Positions 11,385-21,721 of a stretch of 64,000 nt of DNA are shown here, in pieces. Source of the DNA: Ipomoea triloba (taxonomy: Eukaryota > Streptophyta > Magnoliopsida > Solanales > Convolvulaceae); contig NC_044921.1 in assembly GCF_003576645.1 (NCBI RefSeq), forward strand, positions 25,412,211 to 25,476,210, written 5' to 3'. Position 1 is the first letter of the stretch. The number at the start of each line of letters is the position of its first letter. Under the pieces are notes generated by a model that worked only from the letters and a program-made list of their open reading frames with translations, was not told where the DNA came from and searched no databases. The position numbers and the translations under genes were made by a program.

Positions 11385-11760
11385 AAACATTCTTACAAGA
11401 TAGACTGGTTATGAGTTTCTCTTGGTCATTCAAAAATATAAAGATTTGCACTCATTCACCAACATTTAGGACCATTCAATTCTTTTTTTGAAAAAAAAAA
11501 AGTGATTATATGCATTAATTTTTTTGCAAGCTCAATAATCTTGTTGAGTTGTTGCTAGTTTAGTTTAATTGTCATATAGATTTGATTTTGTTAAGAAAAA
11601 TGAAAGTCCTCTTTATATATTTGTCATTATTTAAGAATGTGTAATTTATTAATGAACTTCAATTCTCCTAATATAAGTTTTTAATAATATTAAAAGATTG
11701 AGTTTGTGGAATTATAGCGGCAATTTATATTATGGACCATGATCCAAATAATATTATAGA
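11385..11760. repeat. 3' flank duplicated from RING-H2 copy 1
   Basis: This AT-rich block resembles 8470-8790 after copy 1. Shared strings include 'actcattcaccaacattta', 'ttgttgagttgttgctag' and 'aacttcaattctcctaat'. It shows that the duplication of copies 1 and 2 extends well beyond the 3' UTR. Confidence 0.75.
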
Positions 11761-11952
11761 CCCTGGAATGAAACAAAGAGATACAAAATTTATATTGGTA
11801 AGTTATAGAATTTTATAACAAAAGACACAAAAAAAACAACACAAGACACATACACATGCTAAATATTTACTTATTTTTCAAATATGATTTAGGTATATAA
11901 TTTGTGTTAATAGACACAAAATTTCACTACACAAGAAACATAAAGTCATAAC

Positions 11953-12411
11953 CATGGTTGCAGTAGGCGTTAGGTGCTAGTCGGGCGGTAGGCGTTAGGT
12001 GCTAGTCGGGCGGTAGACTAGCGCCTAGCGCCTAAGCAGTCTAGGCGGTACCTTGGCGACCACCTATAAAAACAAAAAATTAATTCATGTGTGTGGGTGT
12101 ATGTCATATATTATATTACATATATTTTATATATATCTCTTACTTCTCTTACTTATATAAATAAATAAATTTTAATATATATAAATGTAATGATAAAATT
12201 AACAAGGCCGACTCGCTCGAGTTAACTCGGCTAACTCTGCCGAGTTGGGCGAGTTAACTCAGCCAAATTCGGCCTAGTCGGCCGCCAACTCGACCCAGTC
12301 GGCCGAGTTAGGCGCTAGGCAGCCCCCTAGGCGGCCGGCCACCTAGGCGGACGCCTAGGGAGCGATTCGCCTCGGTCCAAGAGCGCCTAGGCGGGAATTT
12401 TTGCAATAGTG
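11953..12411. mobile_element. non-autonomous hAT element, family copy A
   Basis: The 459-base element is flanked by perfect 8-bp direct repeats GTCATAAC (11945-11952 and 12412-12419), as hAT elements make. The ends read CATGGTTGCAG and, reverse-complemented, CACTATTGCAA. Both arms hold many GCCTAGGCG / CGCCTAGGC subterminal motifs around an AT-rich centre. A second copy lies at 28151-28547. No transposase is encoded. Confidence 0.85.
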
Positions 12412-12579
12412 GTCATAACATAAGACACAATTATTGTTTTATTTTAAGTACAAAAGTTATAATCTTAAAGTACAGAATTACATAAAACAAGATACAAAAG
12501 CTCACAACATAACACATATACATGCACGGGGGTCCATAGTGCACTCTGAACCTGGTCTATCAATAAGAAATCTCTCCAT

Positions 12580-13095
12580 TCTCTCCATGGCGTCAGGGGT
12601 ACACTTCCTCCAATGTCTCCAATTGCTGTGTTGAATTTGCAGATAAGCTGATTAAGCAGCACCAGAAACCCACTACTTCCTTTGGCTACCAAGTACAAGG
12701 CATTTAGTGCCAATAATCTTAGCATCATCAATGTGGCAAAATAAACTGTGTACAGTCAAACTCATTAATTACGTATGCATATATATATATACAAACACAT
12801 TATCAGAACATAGTGTCATGTCATTGCTTATTGGGGAAATAGTCAAACTGAGAAACAAGATCATTAGATGATAACTTATATCAGAGAAGTCAATATATTC
12901 AGACCTTTGATTTTGTGATTAATCAAACTTGAAATAGTTCAAATAACATCTTTTCCCTCACTTTCTACAAGTAAAGCCATTGCCTTTGGAAGATAAGGAA
13001 AGACAGATGCTCCTAAAGTCTCCACCATGCGATGAACAAACATACCTTACAATGTCTGGGACAAGAAGGAAATTGAAATTGCATCAGCCTAAAGG
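12580..13095 (-). pseudogene. exportin-T (PAUSED-like) pseudogene fragment
   Basis: Read on the minus strand, this region gives two exon-like pieces of exportin-T, the tRNA nuclear-export receptor. The first, from about 13050 to 12960, encodes HRMVETLGASVFPYLPKA followed by an LLVESEGK-like segment. The second, from about 12695 to 12600, encodes GFLVLLNQLICKFNTAIGDI. The following codons fit the family (a DILEEVYP-like sequence) only if a two-base deletion is assumed, and an in-frame TGA follows. The donor after the first piece is missing. A possible non-coding 5' exon ends with a GT donor near 13786. Most of the roughly 1000-residue gene is absent, so this is a decayed fragment next to RING copy 2. 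Confidence 0.6.
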
Positions 13096-13139
13096 GGCAA
13101 ACAAAATTATTACAGGTAATAAAATTATACACTAGCATA

Positions 13140-14160
13140 TCCATAAAGGGGCCCTATCTCACTTTAATTTGGATGACCTGTTCAATTATACTCTAACAAG
13201 ACAGCACTTATGTGAATGGTAGAGTATAAATTCAAGGGTGTATCCATGCCCCACTCTAGAGAACTAAAGATTCAGAAACAATTCCAATAAAATGCAATAT
13301 CTAAACCAACAAATACTAGAAGCCAGTTATATATTTCAATCCCGGAACAAGCATATCAAAATCATTAGATGCTTCCCAACAAGTACCCTGCATTGTTCAA
13401 TCTTTCAAGTTCAAAATGCAAGTTTAATTTTGTTCATCTTCACCACTCCATAGCTGAGATTGTATAGGCAACAGAGCAAACTAAGGCTGCAATCTATCTG
13501 CTAAAGTCAATAAATTTAGGGGATGCAAAACCTAAGTCATAGTAAAAAATTAACCTAAGCCAAGTGCGTCAATGGTTAAACCACACATAGTAAGATCAAA
13601 ATTATAAGTGGCATAAAATTCTCTAGTCATCTCAATGAATGCAGTATAGTCAATAGAGACAAATATGATTCACAACCAATTGAATAGAAAAAATTCTCAA
13701 TATTATCATGAATACCTAATTGCTCAAAGAATTGAACATGCATTCATTTCATATGAATTATAGAGCGAGTGAGATACCTCTTTCTATGGACAGGTCTAGA
13801 AAAATTGAGACAACCTCTCAGATTGGTTTTCCTAATCCGAATCGCGTAAGACTAGACTCAAGACGCCAGGGTATCTTGAGGAGATTGTATTGATGATTTG
13901 ATGATGAAATAATTCGAGATTGAGGGGAAACTGCTGGCGGAGTCTGTTCCGTCGATGGCGGTGGTCCGAAGACTGCGTGGCGGCGGTGATTTTTGCTTTC
14001 CAGGGCGAGCTGCGACGAGAGTCTTGCCGACGCTTCTACCTCTCCGTAGCGGAGCGGTGGCGGAGACGGGTCGGAGTGGTGGTGTAAAAATTTGTCAAGG
14101 AATGAGTTTTCAATTAAGGGTAATTAAAATACATAGTGTTTTTGAAAAAAAAAATACATA
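13140..14160. other. interval with possible 5' exon of the exportin-T-like fragment
   Basis: AT-rich and mostly featureless from 13140 to 13780. From about 13786 to 14080 the minus strand is GC-richer, lacks a clear protein, and ends with AGAG|GTATCTC, a plausible splice donor. It may be an untranslated first exon of the exportin-T-like fragment or a captured piece of another gene. Confidence 0.35.
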
Positions 14161-14171
14161 GTAGTAGTCAA

Positions 14172-14338
14172 GATCGATCTTGTGGTCAAGTAGCATTCGG
14201 TATCCCAGTTTACACTTCCACATGAATGATGGGAGTGGGTTCGAACCTTAGTGAAGTTACTGTTTGGAACTAAGTCAGTATACATATTCTTGATAGTTCA
14301 AATTGTCAATCAAGCACACTCTTTTTTTTTTTATTTAA
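14172..14338 (+). mobile_element. tRNA-derived SINE
   Basis: 'cttgtggtcaagtagcattcgg' resembles a pol III A box, and 'gggttcgaacc' is a B box, about 50 bases apart. A tail ends in poly-T/A. Related pieces lie at 26074, 27215, 27400 and 51175, so this is a dispersed SINE family and not a tRNA gene. Confidence 0.65.
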
Positions 14339-14529
14339 AAAATCAAAACAGACAAAAGAAAAACTGAACTAAAGTCCGAAACGCCTACTCCTAAGTCTCG
14401 CAATATGAAAGCAGATGAATAGAGAATAAATAAAAACAAAAATGATACATAGCCCAAAACGACGTAGTTTAGATTATTAAGGTTAAAGTTAAACAATAGC
14501 GACAGGTTAATACATACATGATACATCCG

Positions 14530-14890
14530 CCACTAAAATATATAATTTTTTAAAGAATCTCACATTGTAAATTTAGTGACAGATTTGTGAATCCGTAGCT
14601 AAATATACTCTGTATTTTCTAAAAATTGACTTTGTATATTTAGCGACAAATTCATAAATTTGTCACTAATATGTTACAATTAAAATTATGGCCCGTAAAA
14701 AATTCATCACAAATTTATCTCTATTTTCACACTAAAATGTCCTGTTAAAATTAATTACGTATTTAATGACATAAATTTTTCGTGGCAAATTCATCTATAA
14801 ATGCTAATTTAACCCAAAGAAATTGCTATTCCATTGCTAATTTAGTGACGGAATAAATCGGTCACTATATAAGTAATTTTTTTTTTATAA
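14530..14890. repeat. transposon-like repeat with TTAGTGACRGA motifs
   Basis: Repeated and inverted motifs of the form 'tttagtgacagattt', 'tttagcgacaaattc' and 'aatttagtgacgga' fill this AT-rich stretch. Such motifs are common in subterminal regions of plant CACTA or similar DNA transposons. Clear terminal repeats or a target duplication could not be defined. Confidence 0.4.
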
Positions 14891-14907
14891 TAGGACAACC
14901 ATGAGGA

Positions 14908-15370
14908 TGAGGTGGTTTTCATCGCAAGCTTTTATTGTGAATATATATATAGACATATAAGGTGCATGAACAGTGTCCAGGTGCACAGTCGTGGCCATAA
15001 TTCAATGCATTCGTAATCAACAGCGCAGCCCCACGAGTCTATATCGGCAGTCCAGTACGCATATAAATATACAAAAGTAATAAAACACTAATATTTAATT
15101 TGCTAAGGTTCATGCATGCTAGCTAATTCAAGAAGAAAGAAAATTAGAAGATTTAAAACTATGATTTAATGGACAATTGTTTCTTATGGAAGCTTCTAGA
15201 TCATCATCTACAGTGTGACAAGGTAGATGGTATTAGACCTTCAAATTGTACATGCATTTTTGCTGCAAATTGAATCTGCTACCAGCAGGCTTTACATATT
15301 TTACCAGAGGAAAATTAATTGGATCCGTTATGAGAGACGAAATCCAGTTACCTATCTTTGATTTTCAAAA
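14908..15370. repeat. duplicated block: cluster flank joined to MUB 3' sequence
   Basis: The left part (14908-15012) repeats 9985-10090. The right part (about 15010-15370) is closely similar to 22300-22610, which is the 3' UTR and downstream region of the MUB gene. Shared strings include 'gatttaaaactatgattt', 'gtgacaaggtagatg' and 'attgaatctgc'. Similarity stops just before the MUB stop codon. It is a same-orientation segmental duplicate left between RING copies. Confidence 0.75.
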
Positions 15371-15523
15371 AAAAGTTCACAATTATTACTTCAAACGTTT
15401 TTGTAAGTTTTATATTACAAATTTATAATATGGAGTTAGTTATAAATTTGAGTTTGATATCTTATTTCTTTAATATTTGAATCACACAGATAAATATTCC
15501 TTAAAACGAATATTTGGATTTTG

Positions 15524-15615
15524 GGAATGATGGCCTGCCAAGCGCTGAAAATAGTTTATTAAATTGCAAAAATGGTCACACACTAAATCTAGAAGAGTCA
15601 CATGCTAACTTTTTT
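15524..15615 (+). promoter_or_regulatory. decayed RING-H2 promoter remnant without a gene
   Basis: 'gaatgatggcctgcca...' followed by 'gtcacacacta' and 'gagtcacatgctaac' resembles the start of the conserved promoter block of the four RING genes (gaatgatggcaagcca before copy 3). The G-box is degraded and no RING coding sequence follows, so this may mark a lost copy. Similarity is short, so confidence is modest. Confidence 0.4.
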
Positions 15616-16228
15616 TTTTTGAAGGGAAACCACAATTACAACTTTTGTGTGCACGGAATAATCCAATTCATGCATGCGTAATAATTTTTTAACTACGCAA
15701 AAATTGAATTCGTGATGGTAATTATATCGTCAAGCATAATCAACATCGCACGGTGGATTTAAGAACAAAAAAAAAAATAATTAAGTACATAAAAATAATA
15801 TTGCAAATACATACAAATAACATTAATAATAGTAAATTTATATACATACAATACTCAATTTATGTACTTACATTAGTGATTCAGTAGGTTGAGAAAGTAG
15901 CTATGAACAGATACTACATTGTAACAGAGTCAGTAGTACTCAAAAAATATTTCTCTTACAAAATTTTAAAAAGAAAATTAATATATTTGTCATTTAAAAC
16001 TTTTAAATGAATATAATTTTTATATATTAATTTTATTCAAAAATTAAAATTATAAAGTTTTAATTAGATTCCATTTTACAAAGTAAAGCATGATCCATAG
16101 CATAAATATGTGGACTCTACTTCAATTAATCGCTTGGTGTCTGAATATTAGTACAATAGTACTTATTAAGAATGATGGCAAGCCAATGTTATTAAAAATA
16201 TTTAACATGCAATATTTAGCAGAATACT

Positions 16229-16282
16229 CACGTGGAAAATGAAGCAGAAACTTTCATCCAGCCCTGGCCCCGTTGTATAAAT
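16229..16282 (+). promoter_or_regulatory. G-box/ABRE and TATA box of RING-H2 copy 3
   Basis: CACGTGG at 16229-16235 and TATAAAT at 16276-16282, with the same spacing as in the other copies. The leader differs from copies 1 and 2 by an (AAAAAC)n-like insert that copy 4 shares. Confidence 0.65.
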
Positions 16283-16358
16283 GGGCGTTATCTTTTACCA
16301 CCCATTTCATATCTCAAGAAAAACAAAAACAAAAACAAAAAAAGATTAGAGCACAAAA

Positions 16359-16874
16359 ATGGTGAGAGCTGTGACGAGATTGTGCTCTTACACGGGCAGA
16401 TTTACAGCCACCTTCTTTTCGGCATGGCTGCCGCAAGCTCTGAGGATCACGATACTGGCAATGTTCGTGGTTATGAACAGGTGCGGGCAAGCCTACTTGA
16501 GGTATCAGTACAGGGCGATGGTGAAGAAGCAGGGGAGGAAGTTTGTTTACAGACGGAAGAGTTTCTTTTCGAGGCCGTCGGCGCCGGCGCCAGCGCCGGA
16601 GTGCGCGATTTGTTTGTCGGAGTTTGTGGAGTGGGAGGTGGGGAGGGAGCTGGAGAGGTGCCGCCACGTGTTCCACGCAGGCTGCGTGGAGAAATGGCTG
16701 CTGCATGGGGAAGGCCACGGGAGCTGTCCGCTTTGCCGGAGTCCGGTGGTGGTCCCGGAGGCGAACGTCGGAGAGACTTGGAAATACGAGAGGGGAGAAC
16801 GGTTGTGCTTCGAGGAAGACCTGGCTCTTCTGTTGCTCCCTGGACTGCCCAACATCTGTGGTGCCCAATGTTAG
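16359..16874 (+). CDS. RING-H2 finger E3 ubiquitin ligase, copy 3
   Basis: Intronless, 171 residues, same architecture as copy 1: hydrophobic N-terminus (about 14-38), basic linker, RING-H2 (C82, C85, C101, H103, H106, C109, C123, C126) and a CFEEDLALLLLPGLP tail. It has an extra APAP-type insert before the RING, shared with copy 4. It is nearly identical to copy 4, so these two form a younger pair. A G-to-W change (VEWEVGREL against VEGEVGREL) lies in the loop between the second and third ligands. All ligands are intact, so it is probably functional. A longer upstream frame starting at 16232 overlaps in another phase and is a shadow. Confidence 0.87.
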   Translation: MVRAVTRLCSYTGRFTATFFSAWLPQALRITILAMFVVMNRCGQAYLRYQYRAMVKKQGRKFVYRRKSFFSRPSAPAPAPECAICLSEFVEWEVGRELERCRHVFHAGCVEKWLLHGEGHGSCPLCRSPVVVPEANVGETWKYERGERLCFEEDLALLLLPGLPNICGAQC

Positions 16875-16879
16875 AACGG

Positions 16880-17730
16880 GTAAATAGCAATATGGTGTAA
16901 ATATGACTATTTGCATCATTCTGATCAAATGTAAATTTTTTTTTAAATACTACTAATGTAATTTACAAAATCTCATTAATAATTTTTTAATTGAAACATT
17001 TTAAAAATAAAAAATAAAACATGACCTCGCCTTCTACGGGGAGAAGGCGAGGGGCTGCCTTCTCACCCCGGAGAAGGCAATTGTGTTGTATTATGTATGA
17101 TATTGAGTTTATAGCAGATCGGTGTATTGTACTTCTCTGTGTTGTGCTTCACGAAACACAGGAAAGTGAGAGACTAAATGATGGAATATATACTAGGAGT
17201 AGTCAACCAATCAATAAGCCTGGTATGGGAAGGTAGTCGCACCGACACTTGAACACAACACTCGGATTCGAACCCAGCTGGTAACTTGATCAGTCAACCG
17301 CGACGGTAAAGGAAGGAATTATATGGCAACTACGCAATTATGGAAGGACACTCAAGGTCAACTTAAATTAGCTTAGCTACCTTCTAAATTATCCTTTCCT
17401 TCCTAAAAAAGACCGAAGTGCCATATAGATCCCGATTACCATATACTATACATATTTCTCCACTATAAAAAACATTAGTCATTCACAAAGAAGCATAGTC
17501 GAAATCCTCTTTAAAAATCCTGCTTTTCTCTAGAGAGCACCTTATTGTACATTTACCAAACTACAAAAAATATTGAATTTCAGTTTGGCACTGTCCAAAA
17601 AGACCCGTGATTTTCACCTTTCAGTTTCCACATAAAAATTGTAGTGTTCATTTACTTATTCGATCGGTAATGTTGGCCCTACTGACTGACTACCCCTCAT
17701 AGTCATAAAACCAACAAATTAATTTTGTCT
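16880..17730. other. gene-free interval
   Basis: No recognisable gene. About 17170-17300 carries a 'ggattcgaaccc' B-box-like sequence in a region resembling a tRNA-derived SINE, weakly supported. The rest is AT-rich without further structure. Confidence 0.35.
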
Positions 17731-17734
17731 TAGA

Positions 17735-18010
17735 GTATTATATAAATGTCATCTTATTAAAGAGAATCAAACTTCACCCGTTTTCTCTTTAATGTATGAA
17801 TATATGCTTCTCTCAAATTTTACCCATGTGACCAATTGAACTGCCCATACAGACATGTATGAATATATGCTGTAACATGGAAGTGTGTGCATGTCATTAT
17901 TTGCCCACTAGATTTATAGTTACCTTAAAATTCCAAACTAAAAATATCATGTCAAACTATACTTTTCTAAAACTAATAAATATGGTCAATTCATTTAAGC
18001 AAATCTAAAA
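17735..18010. repeat. cluster-flank repeat, copy upstream of RING copy 4
   Basis: Similar to 21178-21460. Shared strings include 'agaatcaaacttcac', 'gtatgaatatatgct' and 'aaaaatatcatgtcaaacta'. A weaker piece recurs near 29850-29900. The blocks precede RING copy 4 and a position where no RING gene remains, which suggests loss of a fifth copy. Confidence 0.65.
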
Positions 18011-18091
18011 TCATATTATTTAGAAAGAACATGTGTTAATCCTTTTTTTTTTTGTCAAGTTTGTACTATTGTGTGAGATATAAAACTTTTT

Positions 18092-18096
<5 letters not shown>

Positions 18097-18155
<59 letters not shown>
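18097..18155. repeat. (AT)n microsatellite
   Basis: About 29 uninterrupted AT dinucleotides, directly visible. A second, shorter AT tract lies at about 21660-21717. Confidence 0.95.
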
Positions 18156-18157
<2 letters not shown>

Positions 18158-18559
18158 GAATATAACGTAATTCTAAAAGTACTCTCATTTTTTATTCCTT
18201 ATGACATATCATACTTTAATTTAATAGAGGGTCAAGATATTTATCCATGCCTTTTTATTTCATCCAATCAAATGCGAACAAAAGTGGAAGTAAAAGTTGG
18301 GAGTAAGTTTTTTTTTTTTTTTTTTCATTTCTATATATTAATTTTATATTAAAATTACAATTAAATTTAAAAAGAAAAATTAGAATCCATCTTACAAATA
18401 AACTTGATCCATAGTATAAATATATGGACTCTTGACATCCAAGAACCAGAATTATTTTAATTTATCGCTTCGTGTCTGAATATTTTAGGACTTGATAGTG
18501 ATGGCATGCCAATGTGGCAATGTTAAAGATATGTAACATGCAGTATTTAGCATAATAGT

Positions 18560-18609
18560 CACGTGGAAAATGAAGATGAAACTCTCAGCCAAGGCCCCAT
18601 TGTATAAAT
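18560..18609 (+). promoter_or_regulatory. G-box/ABRE and TATA box of RING-H2 copy 4
   Basis: CACGTGG at 18560-18566 and TATAAAT at 18603-18609, preceded by 'gtgatggcatgcca' as in the other copies. Confidence 0.65.
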
Positions 18610-18685
18610 GGGCTTTATCTTCTACCACCCATTTCATATCTCCAAGAAAAACAAAAACAAAAACAAAAAAGATCAGAGCACAAAA

Positions 18686-19204
18686 ATGGTGAGAGCTGTG
18701 ACGAGATTGTGCTCTTACACGGGCAGATTTACAGCCACCTTCTTTTCGGCATGGCTGCCGCAAGCTCTGAGGATCACGATACTGGCAATGTTCGTGGTTA
18801 TGAACAGGTGCGGGCAAGCCTACTTGAGGTATCAGTACAGGGCGATGGTGAAGAAGCAGGGGAGGAAGTTTGTTTACAGACGGAAGAGTTTCTTTTCGAG
18901 GCCGTCGGCGCCGGCGCCAGCGCCGGAGTGCGCGATCTGTTTGTCGGAGTTTGTGGAGGGGGAGGTGGGGAGGGAGCTGGAGAGGTGCCGCCACGTGTTC
19001 CACGCAGGCTGCGTGGAGAAATGGCTGCTGCATGGGGAAGGCCACGGGAGCTGCCCTCTTTGCCGGAGTCCGGTGGTGGTGCCGGAGGCGGACGTCGGAG
19101 AGACGTGGAAATGCGAGAGGGGAGAACGGCTAATGTGCTTCGAGGAAGACCTGGCTCTTCTGTTGCTCCCCGGACTGACCAAGATCTGCGCTGCCCAATA
19201 TTAG
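18686..19204 (+). CDS. RING-H2 finger E3 ubiquitin ligase, copy 4
   Basis: Intronless, 172 residues. RING-H2 ligands are C82, C85, C101, H103, H106, C109, C123 and C126, and the tryptophan at 113 is the usual E2 contact. The loop between ligands six and seven is 13 residues, longer than the 10 of most ATL proteins and closer to the BRH1/XERICO type. A hydrophobic N-terminus suggests membrane attachment. An in-frame ATG exists upstream at 18608 but lies on the TATA box, so 18686, which matches the other three copies, is chosen. One added codon (Met150) separates it from copy 3 in the tail. Confidence 0.88.
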   Translation: MVRAVTRLCSYTGRFTATFFSAWLPQALRITILAMFVVMNRCGQAYLRYQYRAMVKKQGRKFVYRRKSFFSRPSAPAPAPECAICLSEFVEGEVGRELERCRHVFHAGCVEKWLLHGEGHGSCPLCRSPVVVPEADVGETWKCERGERLMCFEEDLALLLLPGLTKICAAQY

Positions 19205-19609
19205 AACTGGAACTAGTTGAGACATAACACTTTTTTTTTTTTTTATTTACCTACTATAAAAGCCTGCAATCGTTACTCAAATTTTCGTTGTAAGATAAGA
19301 ACAGTTTCTTATTTAAACAAACAAGGTTTGTTGCAATCGAAACACTTTCGTATTGGATTCTATTATATAGTTGATTAATATTTTTTCAAGATTAATTTTG
19401 TTCTTAGGGAATGTTTCATTTTATATTTTTTTTTTCCAAAGAATGTGATTTTCATTTTGCATAGGATTTTGAGCTATCTGTGAGGGAATGTGATCCTTTA
19501 CTTGGCTTAGGTTTTGTGAGATTCTCTTACATTTTTACTCTTTATGCCTTTTTAACAATATATAATCTTTACCAAAGACGTTGTTGTGATCGAACGACAT
19601 AACTGTGAT

Positions 19610-20082
19610 TAAGGGGGTTAGCGAACAGAGCTTTCGACAAACTACTTGTGTTCATGTTCGGTAAGCGTTCGTTTATGTCCGTTTATTAAGCTAATAAAAC
19701 ATTAACAAATAAAATTTAGAGTCCGGTTCATAAACGAACAGAGTCTAAATATTGGTAAGCTCGTTTACTAAGAGATTGTGAAACAACTCGTTTGTGTTCG
19801 TTTAATATTGTTCGCGAACAAGCTAATTTAGTGTTCGTTAATAATTTTTGTGAATGTAGATTACGTCTTGTTCACGAACGAATTGTGACCATAAACATAT
19901 GCAGGTGTTTGGTTATTCATTGTTCATGAATGGTAACGAACAAGTTCATGTTCATGAACATGAACATGAACATGATTTTAAAAAATCTTAACAAACGAAC
20001 ACGGTCACAAACACTCTAAAATACTTAACAAACGAACACGAACAGCCTCCGTTTATTTATGTTCGGTTCGTTAACGGCCCTA
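19610..20082. mobile_element. non-autonomous hAT element rich in GTTCGTTTA motifs
   Basis: The ends read TAAGGGGGTTAGCG and, reverse-complemented, TAGGGCCGTTAACG. Imperfect 8-bp flanks ACTGTGAT (19602-19609) and ACTGTGGC (20083-20090) fit a hAT target duplication that has since mutated. Many direct and inverted 'gttcgttta' / 'aacgaacac' motifs and a run of 'catgaa' units fill the interior. No transposase frame. Confidence 0.7.
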
Positions 20083-20343
20083 ACTGTGGCTCTCTCAAAT
20101 GAGATAACACATGTTGCTTCAGTAAATACGTCACTAGTACTAAAAAAACAATATATAATGTTTAATCTTTAATCAATATGCCATAACATATTTTAAAATA
20201 TAAAAATAATTAAATACAATTAGACTATTAAAAATATTTCTTTAATTTTATAAATGTACAATACAATTATACAAATTAATGTGTGTCTGTGTTTAAATTT
20301 ACCAAACTCATTATTAAAAAATACATTTTACCCCCCACCCCCC

Positions 20344-20761
20344 NNNNNNNNNNNNNNNNNNNNNNNNNNNNNNNNNNNNNNNNNNNNNNNNNNNNNNNNN
20401 NNNNNNNNNNNNNNNNNNNNNNNNNNNNNNNNNNNNNNNNNNNNNNNNNNNNNNNNNNNNNNNNNNNNNNNNNNNNNNNNNNNNNNNNNNNNNNNNNNNN
20501 NNNNNNNNNNNNNNNNNNNNNNNNNNNNNNNNNNNNNNNNNNNNNNNNNNNNNNNNNNNNNNNNNNNNNNNNNNNNNNNNNNNNNNNNNNNNNNNNNNNN
20601 NNNNNNNNNNNNNNNNNNNNNNNNNNNNNNNNNNNNNNNNNNNNNNNNNNNNNNNNNNNNNNNNNNNNNNNNNNNNNNNNNNNNNNNNNNNNNNNNNNNN
20701 NNNNNNNNNNNNNNNNNNNNNNNNNNNNNNNNNNNNNNNNNNNNNNNNNNNNNNNNNNNNN
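20344..20761. other. assembly gap (418 N)
   Basis: Run of N flanked by poly-C on both sides and poly-A on the right, so a low-complexity tract probably stopped the assembly. Open frames drawn through it have no meaning. Confidence 0.99.
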
Positions 20762-21177
20762 CCCCCCCCCCCCCCCCCCCCAAAAAAAAAAAAAAAAAAA
20801 AAACAACAACACACAAACAAGAAAGAAATTAATCTTTTAAGAATCTTGATTTAAATAATATTTCTAGATGGAATGTTAGGTACTACCAGGGTTATTGCAG
20901 TGTTAGTTAATTATTTTTAAATTATTTACTTAAATATTTTATTATTGTCTTATTTATTTATTTTAATTTTGAAGTTTAATGACATACATGAAAATAGGTT
21001 AAGGGTATAAAAATAAAATAATCACTGTAACATAAAAGATAATCATCAACCAAATAAGTTTATATTTCATACTTCAGTTTTAACTAAAATAAAAATTTAA
21101 ACATTTCCGACAATTCAACATTCCCTAAGTAATTTAATATCCCGTCAACCAAACGCCCTATTAGAGTAATTACTTAT

Positions 21178-21460
21178 TGATTCATTATATAAATGTCTTC
21201 TTGTTAAGGAGAATCAAACTTCACTCGTTTTCTCTTTTGTATTGAAGTATAATGTGTATGAATATATGCTTTCAGTGAAAGGCCATGGAGACAACTCAAT
21301 GCGAAAGCAATGCGTTCACACATAACAACCATGAAGTCCATTTTCACATGGAAGTATGTGCATCTCATTATTTGCCAGTTAGATTTATAGTTGCCTTAAA
21401 ATTTCAGACTAAAAATATCATGTCAAACTATACGTTTTTCAAACAGAATTTGTGGCTACA
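21178..21460. repeat. cluster-flank repeat, second copy
   Basis: Similar to 17735-18010, the region upstream of RING copy 4. It is followed at 21900-21950 by 'gcaatatttagtatttag', which resembles the sequence just before the G-box of copy 3 (gcaatatttagcagaat). No RING coding sequence follows, so a further copy may have been deleted. Confidence 0.6.
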
Positions 21461-21683
21461 AATTAGGTAATTTTAAAATTTTAAGGTATCTAAAATCTTT
21501 GTGGGACATAAAATATTGTTGGATTGTAATTGTCAAGTTAAACACCTGCCAAATTGACTAGGATAGTTTCGAACTTAAATCTATTTAAATGGCTAGTAAT
21601 GAAACTTAACAACTCTAACTTATTGACCTGGTCCATCCAGACCACTCAAATTGTCATAGCGCCTATATTATATTATATTATAT

Positions 21684-21721
<38 letters not shown>

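Noticed and set aside
16232..16900. 222-codon frame covering RING copy 3
   Set aside because: It runs in a different phase from the RING frame and starts upstream of the TATA box.
20254..20840. Open frames across the N run
   Set aside because: They consist almost wholly of unknown residues across an assembly gap.
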